A stretch of DNA of 64,000 nucleotides from Petasospora fabianii (GCA_022641835.1 CP048718.1:930001-994000); one strand, 5' to 3'. Numbered from the stretch's first letter, positions 51,005 to 60,709 are shown. A program made the numbers and translations. The notes: generated from the sequence alone by a model not told the origin.

Positions 51005-51119
51005 CAATAAGGTATCAGCGATACCGTTATTGGTGTTGTTTGGGTTAACGAGGGATCTACCATCCACATCGTATATGATGTGAAGTTTACCCCCCGTGGC
51101 CTGGAGTCGGCTTAGACTC
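51005..51119. ncRNA. Candidate structured RNA, three consecutive hairpins
   Basis: At 51005-51032, CAATAA and GGTATC pair with GATACC and TTATTG (12 bp with one bulge, 3-nt loop). At 51065-51082, CACATC pairs with GATGTG. At 51104-51119, GAGTC pairs with GACTC. A TATA-like ATATAAG lies just upstream at about 50996. The region is GC-richer than its surroundings. No known snRNA, snoRNA or riboswitch signature was recognised; the hairpins might be chance or protein-binding palindromes. Confidence 0.25.
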
Positions 51120-51835
51120 GCCTAATGGACCGTGGCTGCATTACGGTTTGTTCCTTGCCCTCGCTCAATCAAAATAATAAATTCAAGGGCAACAAAACAT
51201 TAATTGATGAGATAGAGCCAATAGCAGATGAGGTTTAACTATATTGTCTGCTTTAATAACACCTGTTTTGTTTTTTCTTTTCAAAGCTTCCAGCCAATAA
51301 GAAGATATTTTGTGTTTTGTGTCGTGAAGAGAAAGACTCAGTACGCGCGCAGTAGTAAGGCAGCCCTCAGCCGGGACATGGGACAATCTGAGCTTAAAAG
51401 ACTTTTGATGGATATTCTTCAACTTCTTCAGCCCCAGGGCATGACAAACCCAGCTCATACCATCCAATCAGCAAGACGTACACCCGTTTTCTGTCGCCTT
51501 GTCTGCTCTCCCAGGACATGTCCCAGTCCGTACACTGGCTTGTACCCCCTGCTAGGTCCCCAGTCCCTAAGGGAGCTCAGACCCAGTCCCAATCCTGCAA
51601 CCCGTAAGATAACCTTAATTTGTCCCCCCCCTCAACTTGCATGTTCAACCTGCACATCTCTGCTTCCCTTCCTCGGACACCCTTTAAACCCACCCACCCG
51701 GAAAGTGCTGCCCTGTGAGTCGGTTTTGCAAGTGCATCTTGTATATAACCCCCCGGTGGGGCCCTTTCGGCTTCGTAAGGCCCATCTCCATACTGAAGAT
51801 CTTCGTACACCCCATTTACCCACATATACTCTACA

Positions 51836-53026
51836 ATGGCTAACAAGGCTGACAGCGTCTTTAACGTTGCCGTGTTCTTCGTGGTGTTCAGAGAGTGTCT
51901 TGAGGCAGTCATCGTCATTTCGGTGCTGCTCTCTTTCCTCAAGCAGTCCATTGGATCTCAGGACCTCGCTCTTTACAAGAAACTTCGTCTCCAGGTTTGG
52001 ATCGGTGCCGTAGTAGGTTTAATCATCTGTTTGGCCATCGGTGGTGGTATGATTGGTGCTTACTACCGTTATGAGAATGATATCTTTGGTAATGCTGAAG
52101 ATATCTGGGAAGGTGTCTTCTGTATGATTGCAACCATTATGATCTCCTTCATGGGTATTGCCATGCTCAGAATCAACAAGATGCAAGCTAAGTGGAGAGT
52201 TAAGATCGCCAGATCCCTTCTTGCCGTTCCAAAGAGAAAAATTGACAGATTTAAAATCGGTTACTTGGCTAAGAAGTACTCCATGTTCTTGCTTCCATTC
52301 ATCACCGTCCTTAGAGAAGGTCTTGAAGCTGTTGTGTTTGTCGCTGGTGCCGGTATCACCACTAAGGGCTCCAAGGCTTCTGCATACCCACTTCCAGTCG
52401 TTGTCGGTTTGATCTGTGGTCTCGCTGTTGGTTTCTTGCTCTACTATGGTGTCTCTTACTCCTCCATGCAGATCTTCCTCATTGTCTCCACTTGTATTCT
52501 CTACTTGATCGCTGCTGGTTTGTTCTCTCGTGGTGTCTGGTACTTTGAGACCTATGTCTTTAACAAGGCCTCTGGTGGTGATGCTTCCGAGTCTGGTGAT
52601 GGTAACGGTTCTTACGATGTTACAAAGGCTGTTTACCACGTTAACTGTTGTAACCCAGAATTGGATAACGGTTGGGATATCTTCAATGCCCTTTTGGGAT
52701 GGCAAAACACTGGTTACATTGGTTCCGTGCTTGCTTACAACTTGTACTGGTTAGCTTTGATCATTGTTGTGCTTCTCATGCTCTTTGAAGAGAAGAAGGG
52801 TCACTTGCCATTCTGCAAGAACTTGCAGTTGAGACATTTGAACCCATTGTACTGGATTAAGAACAAGAAGAAGAATGAGTTGTCTGAAGAGGACAAGACT
52901 AAGTTGTTCTCTGATGTCCAGAATGTTCAGTTCGACTCTGACGGTGTCTTGCACCAGGCTGGTGAGGATGCTGTTGAGGAAACTACAAAGAAGGCTACCA
53001 CCACAAATGCTGCTGCCGTGAACTAA
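51836..53026 (+). CDS. FTR1: High-affinity iron permease
   Basis: A 396-residue plasma-membrane iron permease that takes Fe3+ directly from a Fet3-type multicopper ferroxidase. Seven hydrophobic segments and both iron-binding REGLE-type motifs are present: RECLE at residues 19-23 and REGLE at 160-164. The SGGDASESGDGNGSYDV loop and YHVNCCNPELDNGWDIFNALLGWQN match Ftr1 closely. No FET3 partner is in the window. The promoter has CCAAT boxes and TATATAA about 90 bp upstream. Codon use is strongly biased toward frequent codons, as for a highly expressed gene. Confidence 0.95.
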   Translation: MANKADSVFNVAVFFVVFRECLEAVIVISVLLSFLKQSIGSQDLALYKKLRLQVWIGAVVGLIICLAIGGGMIGAYYRYENDIFGNAEDIWEGVFCMIATIMISFMGIAMLRINKMQAKWRVKIARSLLAVPKRKIDRFKIGYLAKKYSMFLLPFITVLREGLEAVVFVAGAGITTKGSKASAYPLPVVVGLICGLAVGFLLYYGVSYSSMQIFLIVSTCILYLIAAGLFSRGVWYFETYVFNKASGGDASESGDGNGSYDVTKAVYHVNCCNPELDNGWDIFNALLGWQNTGYIGSVLAYNLYWLALIIVVLLMLFEEKKGHLPFCKNLQLRHLNPLYWIKNKKKNELSEEDKTKLFSDVQNVQFDSDGVLHQAGEDAVEETTKKATTTNAAAVN

Positions 53027-53111
53027 GCTTTCTTAAACCCAATTTTTTATCCACATCTTTAATAATAAGCTCTAATAATAACCTTTTGTGTGTGTACATG
53101 CTGAATATCTT

Positions 53112-54809
53112 TTACTTGGCCGAATCATTAGGATCAATCTTGAAGATCTTATCCGGATTCAAGATTCTTAATGGGTCCATAGCCAATTTCAACTTTCTCA
53201 TAGCATCAATAGTCTCTTCACCTAGTTCCATCTGCAAATGATGTCTCTTGGCATTACCAATACCATGTTCACCTGAACAAGTACCCTCATGTTCCAATGC
53301 CCTAACAACCATACGATCAGCAAGTTTCATAGCAGCCGGTTCATCATTCTTGTCATACATCAAAAGGCAATGGAAATTACCATCACCAACGTGTCCAACG
53401 ATGGTTGTGTATAATCCAGACTTGTCACAATCTTCAACAGTTTCTTCAATCACTTTAGCCAAGTTTGATATTGGTACAGCAACGTCAGTGGACCAAATCT
53501 TAACATCTTGAGAGATCTGTGAACGACCAAAATCGATTGATGACCAGAATATGGATTTGCGTGCACTCCATAACTCATCTTGTTCCACTTTGTTACGTGC
53601 AACTTGGAATCCATGTGCCTTGAACTCCTTAGTGATACTCTTAACATCCTTAACGATTTCATTCAGGATCTTTTGATTACCAGAACCAAGCTTAAAGAAT
53701 AGAGTTGGTCTTTCATCCCATTTGCGTGATGTTTGTCCACTGAAATTGATAGCTTTCATCATTCTCTCATCAAGCAATTCCACAGCGTTCAATGGTGTTC
53801 CTTCTTGGATCAACTTAACCACAGCTCTAGTGGCATCACCTAATGTATCAAATGGCACAACAGCCACAGTCTCAAACTTTGGCTTAACATGTAGTTTGAC
53901 AGTTGCCTCTGTGACAATACCTAATGTACCTTCACTCCCCACCATTAATCCTGTTAAATTATAACCATTTGAACTCTTCTTTGGTCTGCGTTTAGTCTTG
54001 ATAACGGTACCATCAGCAAGGACGACCGTGAGGTTAACAACGGCCTCTTTCATTGTACCGTATCTATAAGCATTAGTACCTGAACATGAACATGCAACCA
54101 TTCCCGCACAAGTTGCACCTGGACCTGGATCTGGACCAAGCATTAATCCATCAACGCCAACAATCTCATTAATCTCTTGCCAACCAACACCGGCCTGTAC
54201 GGTGATGTCTAAGTCATCTTTGTTGTATGAGATAACTTTATCCATTCTCGAAAGATCTAATGTGATTCCACGACGTGTAGAGATGTATTGACCCTCAATA
54301 GATGTTCCTCCTCCGAATGGAACTATAGGTATACGGTATTCATGAGCGATTTTGACCACTTGAGACACTTCATCAGTTGTTGTTGGATACACCACAATTC
54401 TTGGACGTTGATGATCCTCTGGTGAATGGACGGTATAATTGTTCTTTGTATGTGATTCGATGTCTGCCTCAGTAGTAGATATAGCAGTTGGTGGGAGGAT
54501 CTTACGGATGGCTTCAACAGCTAGGTCAAAGTCCCATTTGTTACCATATTGTGGGGGAGGAATGTCCGCCAGGGACGTTGTAGATGAATGTGGGAATAAG
54601 AATTCTGGAGGGTGTGAAAAAGTGTTGTTTAGGGCAAAATAGAATCCTATAAGTGAACCGGCAAAGACACCTGTGGTCATATGAATACGACGAGTCCATA
54701 CTTTCTCAGTAGACTCCTTAGGACCATTAGACTCAGATGCCCTCTTGGCTGAGTTAGACGCCCAGCGTCTGACAACCCTGATAGATTGATGTCTAAATAG
54801 ACGGTGCAT
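53112..54809 (-). CDS. DLD1: D-lactate dehydrogenase (cytochrome c)
   Basis: A 565-residue flavoprotein oxidising D-lactate to pyruvate and passing electrons to cytochrome c at the mitochondrial inner membrane. It has a basic presequence (MHRLFRHQSIRVVRRW), a hydrophobic segment at about 45-65 (TGVFAGSLIGFYFALNN), a PCMH-type FAD domain (VPFGGGTSIEGQY, GPDPGATC-like GPDPGPGATCAG), and a C-terminal FAD-oxidase domain ending in CSGEHGIGNAKRHHL. The length and order match Dld1. Convergent with FTR1, 85 bp apart. Confidence 0.93.
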   Translation of the reverse strand: MHRLFRHQSIRVVRRWASNSAKRASESNGPKESTEKVWTRRIHMTTGVFAGSLIGFYFALNNTFSHPPEFLFPHSSTTSLADIPPPQYGNKWDFDLAVEAIRKILPPTAISTTEADIESHTKNNYTVHSPEDHQRPRIVVYPTTTDEVSQVVKIAHEYRIPIVPFGGGTSIEGQYISTRRGITLDLSRMDKVISYNKDDLDITVQAGVGWQEINEIVGVDGLMLGPDPGPGATCAGMVACSCSGTNAYRYGTMKEAVVNLTVVLADGTVIKTKRRPKKSSNGYNLTGLMVGSEGTLGIVTEATVKLHVKPKFETVAVVPFDTLGDATRAVVKLIQEGTPLNAVELLDERMMKAINFSGQTSRKWDERPTLFFKLGSGNQKILNEIVKDVKSITKEFKAHGFQVARNKVEQDELWSARKSIFWSSIDFGRSQISQDVKIWSTDVAVPISNLAKVIEETVEDCDKSGLYTTIVGHVGDGNFHCLLMYDKNDEPAAMKLADRMVVRALEHEGTCSGEHGIGNAKRHHLQMELGEETIDAMRKLKLAMDPLRILNPDKIFKIDPNDSAK

Positions 54810-54915
54810 TGAAGTGATTGCTGATCTAAAACAGCAGAGAAAGAGAGAAAGAGTTATAAGAGAGATAAGAAGGGACTCGAGTCTCGAGGCTTCTCCACTG
54901 AGTCGTGATCTCTGT

Positions 54916-54935
54916 TAAAAAAAAAAAAAAAAAAA
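54916..54935. repeat. Poly(A) tract
   Basis: About 19-20 consecutive A in the divergent promoter between DLD1 and the dehydrogenase gene; a probable nucleosome-excluding dA:dT element. Confidence 0.8.
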
Positions 54936-55006
54936 GCATCGACTAAACATTATGACTACCAGATTAAGAACTATTAATCACACTCAGAGACTAACTACAC
55001 CCCATA

Positions 55007-55957
55007 ATGACCAAAGATGCTCTGCTGAAGCCAGACTACGAGTCTCTGAGGAAGACTCCACAGACTTTTTATCTCTTTGGTGAACATATTTCACACTCGC
55101 GTGCCCCACATCTTCACAATACACTCTTTTCACTTGTCAATCTTCCCTGGGAGTATAAACTTTTTGAATCTTCCAACTTTGTTGAGATTAACGATGTGTT
55201 TGATCGTGAGTCTCTCATTGGATCTGCAATCACTATGCCTAATAAAGTTGTTGCTGTGAACCATGTTGATGTTCTTGATCCGATCGGTCATGGTTGTGGA
55301 TCGATCAACACTGTGTACACGATGCTTTCACCAGATGGTACTCGTCAGCGAGTTGGTACAAACACTGATACTGTGGGTATCTTTGAAGCAATTCGTCAAA
55401 ATTACCCAGAGGAAGCTGATAGATTCAAAGGAACACCGGGACTCGTTTATGGAGCTGGTGGTGCTTGTCGTTCTGCTGTGTATGCTTTGTATAAGCTTCT
55501 TGGTGTCTCTAAAGTGTACATCATTAACAGAATTGCCGAAGAAGTGAGTGCAGTACAGGAGAGTATGCGTTCTCATGGATTCACTGGTGAGATTATTCAT
55601 GTTACAGACCCTGAGATGGCACAAAAGCTTGAATCACCAAAGCTCGTGGTGTTGACTGTTCCAGATTTTGAGCCAACAAGTCCAGGAGAGAAACTCGCTA
55701 GAGCTACACTTAGTGTATTTGAAAAGCAGGCACACGACGAACCAGGTGTTGTTCTTGAGATGTGTTACCATCCACGCATAGAGACAAGATTGTACAATTC
55801 CTTTGTCGCTAGTGGATGGAAAGTTATTAGTGGAGTCGAAGCTATGATTTATCAAGGTATTGCACAACAGGTATTGTGGACTGGTATCCCATTAGAACAA
55901 CTTCCTGTCAAGAAGGTGATTGAGATTATCTACAAGAGTATAGAAGATAGTAAATAA
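55007..55957 (+). CDS. Quinate/shikimate dehydrogenase-family enzyme
   Basis: A 316-residue stand-alone member of the shikimate/quinate dehydrogenase family. The N-terminal substrate domain has HISHSRAPHLHNT and MPNKVVAVNH, and a Rossmann domain begins at GLVYGAGGACRSAVYAL, with GINTVYT- and NTDTVGI-type motifs (GSINTVYTM, GTNTDTVGIF). In fungi the anabolic activity lies in the pentafunctional Aro1, so a separate enzyme next to a type II dehydroquinase points to catabolic quinate/shikimate use (QutB/Qa-3-like). The cofactor and the quinate-versus-shikimate preference cannot be read from sequence. Convergent with the dehydroquinase, 36 bp apart. Confidence 0.85.
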   Translation: MTKDALLKPDYESLRKTPQTFYLFGEHISHSRAPHLHNTLFSLVNLPWEYKLFESSNFVEINDVFDRESLIGSAITMPNKVVAVNHVDVLDPIGHGCGSINTVYTMLSPDGTRQRVGTNTDTVGIFEAIRQNYPEEADRFKGTPGLVYGAGGACRSAVYALYKLLGVSKVYIINRIAEEVSAVQESMRSHGFTGEIIHVTDPEMAQKLESPKLVVLTVPDFEPTSPGEKLARATLSVFEKQAHDEPGVVLEMCYHPRIETRLYNSFVASGWKVISGVEAMIYQGIAQQVLWTGIPLEQLPVKKVIEIIYKSIEDSK

Positions 55958-55993
55958 ATAGAAGAAACCATTAAATTCATAAACTTTTCCTGT

Positions 55994-56461
55994 TCAATTG
56001 CTACCGTAGTGCAATGCAAAGTCAACAGCAGACTTGTAACCAAAAATTGGACCCATTCCACAAATTACAGCGACAGCCACATCACTAAGGTAAGATTTTG
56101 ATCTGAACTCTTCTCTAGCATGAACATTAGTGATATGAAGTTCAATGAATGGGATTGCAACACCTAAAAGTGCATCTCTAATGGCAATTGATGTATGTGT
56201 GTAAGCACCAGCATTAATGATGATGAAATCAATACCTTCTTCACGTGCCTGATGGATACGATCAATGAGAGCACCTTCACTATTAGATTGGAAAGAGTAA
56301 AAAGTATTATCGGGTGATTCTTTAAGTATCTGTTGCTTGCAATTGTTTTCAATTTGTTTGAGAGTTGTAGTACCGTATTTAGCTGGCTCTCTGGTTCCGA
56401 GGAGATTGAGGTTCGGGCCGTGGATGAGCAAAATCTTTCTGGACATTTCTGGTCTAGTCAT
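55994..56461 (-). CDS. Type II (catabolic) 3-dehydroquinase
   Basis: A 155-residue type II dehydroquinase (QutE/Qa-2-like) interconverting 3-dehydroquinate and 3-dehydroshikimate. It shows [21 protein letters not shown] with the catalytic tyrosine, the [15 protein letters not shown] motif, [17 protein letters not shown], and [15 protein letters not shown] with the catalytic histidine. The size is that of the dodecameric family. Fungal anabolic dehydroquinase is the type I domain of Aro1, so this enzyme signals quinate catabolism. The second ATG (residue 6, [12 protein letters not shown]) is an equally good start. Confidence 0.95.
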   Translation of the reverse strand: MTRPEMSRKILLIHGPNLNLLGTREPAKYGTTTLKQIENNCKQQILKESPDNTFYSFQSNSEGALIDRIHQAREEGIDFIIINAGAYTHTSIAIRDALLGVAIPFIELHITNVHAREEFRSKSYLSDVAVAVICGMGPIFGYKSAVDFALHYGSN

Positions 56462-57035
56462 TGAGTCTGGCAGGTTGATATAGATAGATAAAGAGAGAGA
56501 GAGAGAGAAAGGTAAAAGATAAAAGGTAAAGATACAAAATGAAAGTTATGACTCAAAAAAAGAAACCTGGTGACACATAAAAATCCCGCATTTTCCACCA
56601 TTTATTTCCTAATAGGGAACTATTCCTAAATAGGAAATCATTCTGGGGCAATGAGAAAATTTTAGAGAGAAGTTACCCGGCCTAGTGTGCGTCCCCAAAC
56701 CAGAAGCTCCTTTTTTTTTTTTTTTTTTACCTTTAGACCCAATTAGTCCATTTTCCTTTCGCTGGTCAAAAGGACTAGTCGACTAGTCCCGGACCCCCCA
56801 AACATACACACATAAACAATAGATAGGGTCTTAAACTGTTGACTAGACTATTACAACTATCAGTGAATTGTGTCTTCGGTCAGTGTCTTGTTTATTGTCT
56901 TCTTCATTGTCCTCTTCATTGTTGTGACGTTAGTGGTTCTATATCTTGGTTGCCCAGTCCAGGTCAAAACAAAACACACATACACGTCTTCTTATACCCC
57001 AGATCAAGGAACTCGTCTCTCACCATTTAGGAAGC
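56462..57035. other. Divergent promoter of dehydroquinase and Gcr1-like factor
   Basis: Holds two CArG/Mcm1-type boxes (56605-56637), a T20 tract (56709-56729), and ACTAGTCGACTAGTC-like inverted words at 56773-56788. Open frames here are not supported. Confidence 0.6.
56605..56637. promoter_or_regulatory. Two adjacent Mcm1/CArG-type boxes
   Basis: TTTCCTAATAGGGAA and TTCCTAAATAGGAAA, their CC(N)6GG cores at 56608 and 56625, 17 bp apart. The second is a perfect CC(A/T)6GG. MADS-box factors such as Mcm1 bind such dyads. They sit about 145 bp upstream of the dehydroquinase and 400 bp upstream of the Gcr1-like gene. Confidence 0.5.
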
Positions 57036-58271
57036 ATGGATCCAATCAACATGCTCCAAGAGCAGATTGCCACCATTGGCAACTCTATTCAATCCTCGAT
57101 TCAAAAACTAAGCGATGAGATCTCCATTATCTCACGTCGTATGGATCAACTTGAGCAGCACACGGGGAGAAGTTCAAACAATATCAATGCTCTTAATGAT
57201 AAGATTGATCAAATTAAGTCTCGTGCAGAGGCAATTCCAAAGATCTACACTAATCAACTTGGACTTCTTGATACTTTGTCCATTGGACATCAATATCAGT
57301 TTAAACGTTTAGGAAACCTTATGAATCGTGATACAGACCCTACACCATTCACTGATCCACAACTTACCAATCCGGCTTTGAACCATTCAACTCCCCTAAG
57401 TTCAAGACCACCACACCATTCAGGTTCTAATGATGACCGTGCACGTCTCACTGAAGTCAATAGCCAGCAGCAGCAGCAGCAGCAGCAAAATGGTAGTGAT
57501 CCGCAACAACAACAACAACCACAACAACAGCAACAGCCTCAACAACCACAGCCTCAACAACCACAGCAACAGCATCATCACAATATTCTTCAACCACGTG
57601 TCACGTCCAGTACATCCCAACCATCTACATCCCATATTGCACCACAGAATCGTGTTAATCAACCAGCAGTGAACATGTCAATGCTAACCACTACAACTTC
57701 AGATGATTCATCACGTGCAAATAACACATCTCAATCAACTCAATCCAACTCTGTGGCCCCCTCGTATCCACGTCTTTCAATGAACTTACAAGAACTCAGT
57801 TCTGATCAAATTGCCATCCCATCATTACCACCCCAGGGTTCAACATCTGATGATGGTTTGTCGAATGGTATGCCAGGGATCAATGAAGTTGTAGAAGAAG
57901 AAAGTCGTCGTATGTGGGATAACGTTGCCTTTAGAAACTTGAATGGACATCCAAAATCGGTTAGAGAAGTCTTGGAAGAGTATTACTTTGGTTATGATGG
58001 TCAACCTCCATTGAAATATTTGGAAAAGTACAGAAAAGATTGGAGAAAAGGTAATAAGAACTTGAGTAAGACTTTCTGTAGACGTTACAGAATCGTTACA
58101 GCTGTTGAAAATGGTGTTAGACAGTATATGAGAGAGTTTGGTCTTCAGGAGAATGTTGCCCGTGAGAGAATTATTGAAGAATTAGAAGATGCAAGACGGA
58201 AACCAAATGGTAAGAAAGAGACCATGTATTGGTTATTCCATCATATCCCTCAAGCTTGGAAGAGAAGATGA
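57036..58271 (+). CDS. Gcr1/Msn1/Hot1-type DNA-binding protein
   Basis: A 411-residue factor. The N-terminal ~65 residues form a coiled coil (MLQEQIATIGNSIQSSIQKL), followed by a long low-complexity Gln-rich part with a CAG-coded run (about residues 145-185), and a C-terminal GCR1_C-type domain: SVREVLEEYYFGYDGQPPL, LEKYRKDWRK, FCRRYRIVTAVE. This is the fold of Gcr1, Msn1 and Hot1, which regulate glycolytic, invasive-growth or osmotic genes. The paralogue is not decidable. The frame is open upstream without an ATG; 57036 gives MDPINMLQEQ. It may or may not regulate the neighbouring quinate-type genes. Confidence 0.82.
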   Translation: MDPINMLQEQIATIGNSIQSSIQKLSDEISIISRRMDQLEQHTGRSSNNINALNDKIDQIKSRAEAIPKIYTNQLGLLDTLSIGHQYQFKRLGNLMNRDTDPTPFTDPQLTNPALNHSTPLSSRPPHHSGSNDDRARLTEVNSQQQQQQQQNGSDPQQQQQPQQQQQPQQPQPQQPQQQHHHNILQPRVTSSTSQPSTSHIAPQNRVNQPAVNMSMLTTTTSDDSSRANNTSQSTQSNSVAPSYPRLSMNLQELSSDQIAIPSLPPQGSTSDDGLSNGMPGINEVVEEESRRMWDNVAFRNLNGHPKSVREVLEEYYFGYDGQPPLKYLEKYRKDWRKGNKNLSKTFCRRYRIVTAVENGVRQYMREFGLQENVARERIIEELEDARRKPNGKKETMYWLFHHIPQAWKRR

Positions 58272-58330
58272 TATCTGCTTTGTAATCTTGATTTGTTTGT
58301 TTGTCTATCTGTCTGTCTTATTTGTATTGG

Positions 58331-58382
58331 TGTTGTGTCTATGTTGTGTCTATGTTGTGACTATGTTGTGTCTATGTTGTAC
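58331..58382. repeat. 12-bp tandem repeat (TGTTGTGTCTAT)n
   Basis: About four copies with one substitution (GACTAT), just 3' of the Gcr1-like gene. Confidence 0.85.
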
Positions 58383-58506
58383 TATATTCTAATTTGCTTG
58401 ATTCTGTTTACTTCTGTCGTATTAGTTTCCTCTCGGGTTTGCTATCACTATATTCTCAATACTACAAGTTAAGTCTCTATAGTCATGATACATAAATCTA
58501 TAGTAG

Positions 58507-59318
58507 TCACTTCGAGTCTCCGTTTGGCCACTCTGGTCTTGCCAAATCGAACCCTTCAGTGACTCTTGCAAATATTGAACCACCCAATCTACCAACAGGT
58601 TTAAGTTTACCAAAATCAATACCGTCTTTAGTCTCATTGATAACATCTTCTCTCGCATGGAACATCACACCTTCCAATAAGAAAGTTGAGCCAGTTTGTC
58701 TCGTCTTGTCTTTCTTAGAGAACCAATCATGTTTACTAACAAGTTTACACTCGATACTAAATGCACTCTCTTTCACAATTGAAGCCTTAACAGCTCTTCC
58801 AGACTCCTGGTTCAACCCAACAAGATCTAACTCGTCAACATCATCAGGTGCATTAACACAAGAGGCATTAGCAGCCTCAACGTACCATTCACTTATGATA
58901 TTGATAGTACATTCACCAGTCTCAATAATGTTCTTAGCAGTATCTTTACCATTACGTCCCTGAGAGATACCAACAACAAATATTGGTGGATCTGAGTTAA
59001 CCATGTTGAAATAGGAGAAAGGTGCAAGGTTGTTAACACCATCGGATGAGACTGAAGAGATTAAGGCAATTGGACGAGGTGTCACTGCCGAGGTTAAGAG
59101 TTTATAGTTTGAAATTGATGGTCTACCATCTTCATAAGGGTCAATGGTCACTTTGTTACCAGTTTGAGATACGTCATTGGTGCCATTACCATTTACCCAT
59201 TGTGGGTTCGGAGAGTCTGTGAGACGGAATGAACGTTCAGCGAAGGGTGGCTGATCGTTGTGTTAGTTAACTATTACTATATCATGAATACTCTTCAACT
59301 TACTCTCTGAGAAGACAT
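58507..59318 (-). CDS. Flavin reductase-like FMN-binding split-barrel protein (one intron)
   Basis: Exons 59304-59318 (MSSQR) and 58507-59250 give 252 residues: MSSQR joined to PPFAERSFRLTDSPNPQW. The 53-nt intron (59251-59303) has a GTAAGT donor, TAACTAAC branch site and CAG acceptor. The body is a flavin-reductase-type domain: SAVTPRPIALISSVSSDG, NLAPFSYFNMVNSDPP, and the C-terminal GRLGGSIFARV. Such proteins bind FMN and reduce flavins or serve as flavoprotein oxygenase components. The physiological substrate is unknown. The first exon is too short for ORF callers, which would start internally at a non-ATG codon. Divergent from SLX1, 175 bp apart. Confidence 0.88.
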
Positions 59319-59493
59319 TACTCTGTGTAATCTTTGGAGTTGAGTAGAACTAAGACTAGTAGTTTGTATACATTATATAGAGTATATACTCTATATGGTC
59401 GCGGGCCACATCAACAAACAAAGCCACACATAATCTCGGCTCTTTAACCTCTTTCATTCAGATCTTCTAATAGACAGTCTTATGAGCTAAGTG

Positions 59494-60643
59494 ATGGGAC
59501 ATAAGAAAGAGTCGGTAAAAGTGCATATGGTACCACAGTTGTACGGAGTCTACCTCGTCCAATCTATCCCAAAGAAGAACAGCTTTTACATTGGATCAAC
59601 TAATGACCCAGAGAGAGTGAGTCTTATATCTATTCTTTCTCCCTTAAGCAATATATCTAACAGTACAATAGAGACTTCAACAACATAATGGACTCAAGAC
59701 AGGTGGAGCATACCGTACAAAACCATTAGCTAAGAGACCATGGCAAATGATTCTTTATGTCCATGGGTTCCCCAGTAAGGCAACTGCCCTAAGTTTTGAA
59801 TTCTCCTTTCAACACGCATATAAATCACGACATATACCATCATCAGAGAGAATAGTCACTTCCAAATCTGGTGGGAACTCTATGGCACATAAGTTGTTGT
59901 TTGTACGACAGTTGATTAAGTCACCATTCTTCAGTAAGATGGGACTTAAAGTTCAACTCTTTACAAATGAAGCATATAAGTGTTGGTGTGATAACAAGTT
60001 TGGAGTATTGATCAGTGATAGGGTCAATGTACAGTATGTTGATGAAGATAAAAGGGATCTTGATATCAATTTGGGGCATGTTAAGCAGTTCAAGGACAAG
60101 GTCATTCAATGTGATAAGGAGGTCTTAAGCAAATACAGTAAAACATTTGAATTTGGTGAGCTTGAATGTATCTTATGTCCAGAAAAGATTGATTATATAA
60201 ACTCTGATCAATTCCCACTTGTGGCTATGTGTTATCGATGTGATTGTCTTACACATTTATCATGTCTTGCAAGGGAGTTTAATGAACAGACAAAGGATAA
60301 AGAGGATGAACAGATGCGTCTGACACAGAAGAAGCAGAGAGTTCAGAAAAGGAAGAAGAACATATCATCTGGTAATGATATCGGTAGAGAAGAACTTGTT
60401 TTCATACCAGATGGAGGAATCATTCCATCTAAAGGTACATGTCCAAAGTGTGGAAAGATGTTAATGTGGCCTACACTTGTACGAAATGCAACTAGAGCAA
60501 GAGCTTCACAGGGCTTCACCTTAGAGGAACCTTTAACACAATCTGGTTCTCAGCTTTTAGCTAAGGAGAGTCAATCTGGTGACTATGATGTTGATGGTGA
60601 TGATGATGAGGATATCTCAATACTCCCAGATCTAAATGAATGA
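59494..60643 (+). CDS. SLX1: Structure-specific endonuclease subunit Slx1 (one intron)
   Basis: Exons 59494-59616 and 59672-60643 give 364 residues. The 55-nt intron (59617-59671) runs GTGAGT to TAG with an ATCTAAC branch site. Splicing restores the GIY-YIG nuclease: YGVYLVQS, FYIGSTNDPERRLQQHNG and GAYRTKPLAKRPWQMILYVHGFPS. A RING-like/PHD zinc domain follows (CILCPEK, CYRCDCLTHLSCL, CPKCGKMLMWP). The C-terminal tail is acidic. Slx1 works with Slx4 to cut branched DNA at replication forks and Holliday junctions. Without the intron the nuclease motif is broken, which supports the model. Confidence 0.95.
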
Positions 60644-60709
60644 CATCATATAGCTTTCATATAACTTAACCTGTAGACATACTCAACCTAATAGTTATAC
60701 TCTAAGATG

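Larger units (their letters stand above)
49370..51835. other. 2.5-kb gene-free interval upstream of FTR1
   Basis: No supported protein gene. From left: a stretch with a perfect ATCAGATAA site (minus strand, 50028-50036) like iron-responsive GATA sites, a GGCAGCC hairpin (50097-50144), a CA/CT microsatellite (50505-50575), three successive hairpins (51005-51119), three CCAAT boxes (51218, 51294, 51464) and a GC-rich FTR1 core promoter with TATATAA at 51742. Either a long iron-regulated promoter or a promoter plus an unannotated RNA gene. Confidence 0.5.

Noticed and set aside
51036-51107. Short stretch whose translation loosely recalls a copia-type retroelement segment
   Set aside because: About two dozen residues only, no flanking element parts or terminal repeats seen; the same DNA is better described by its hairpins.
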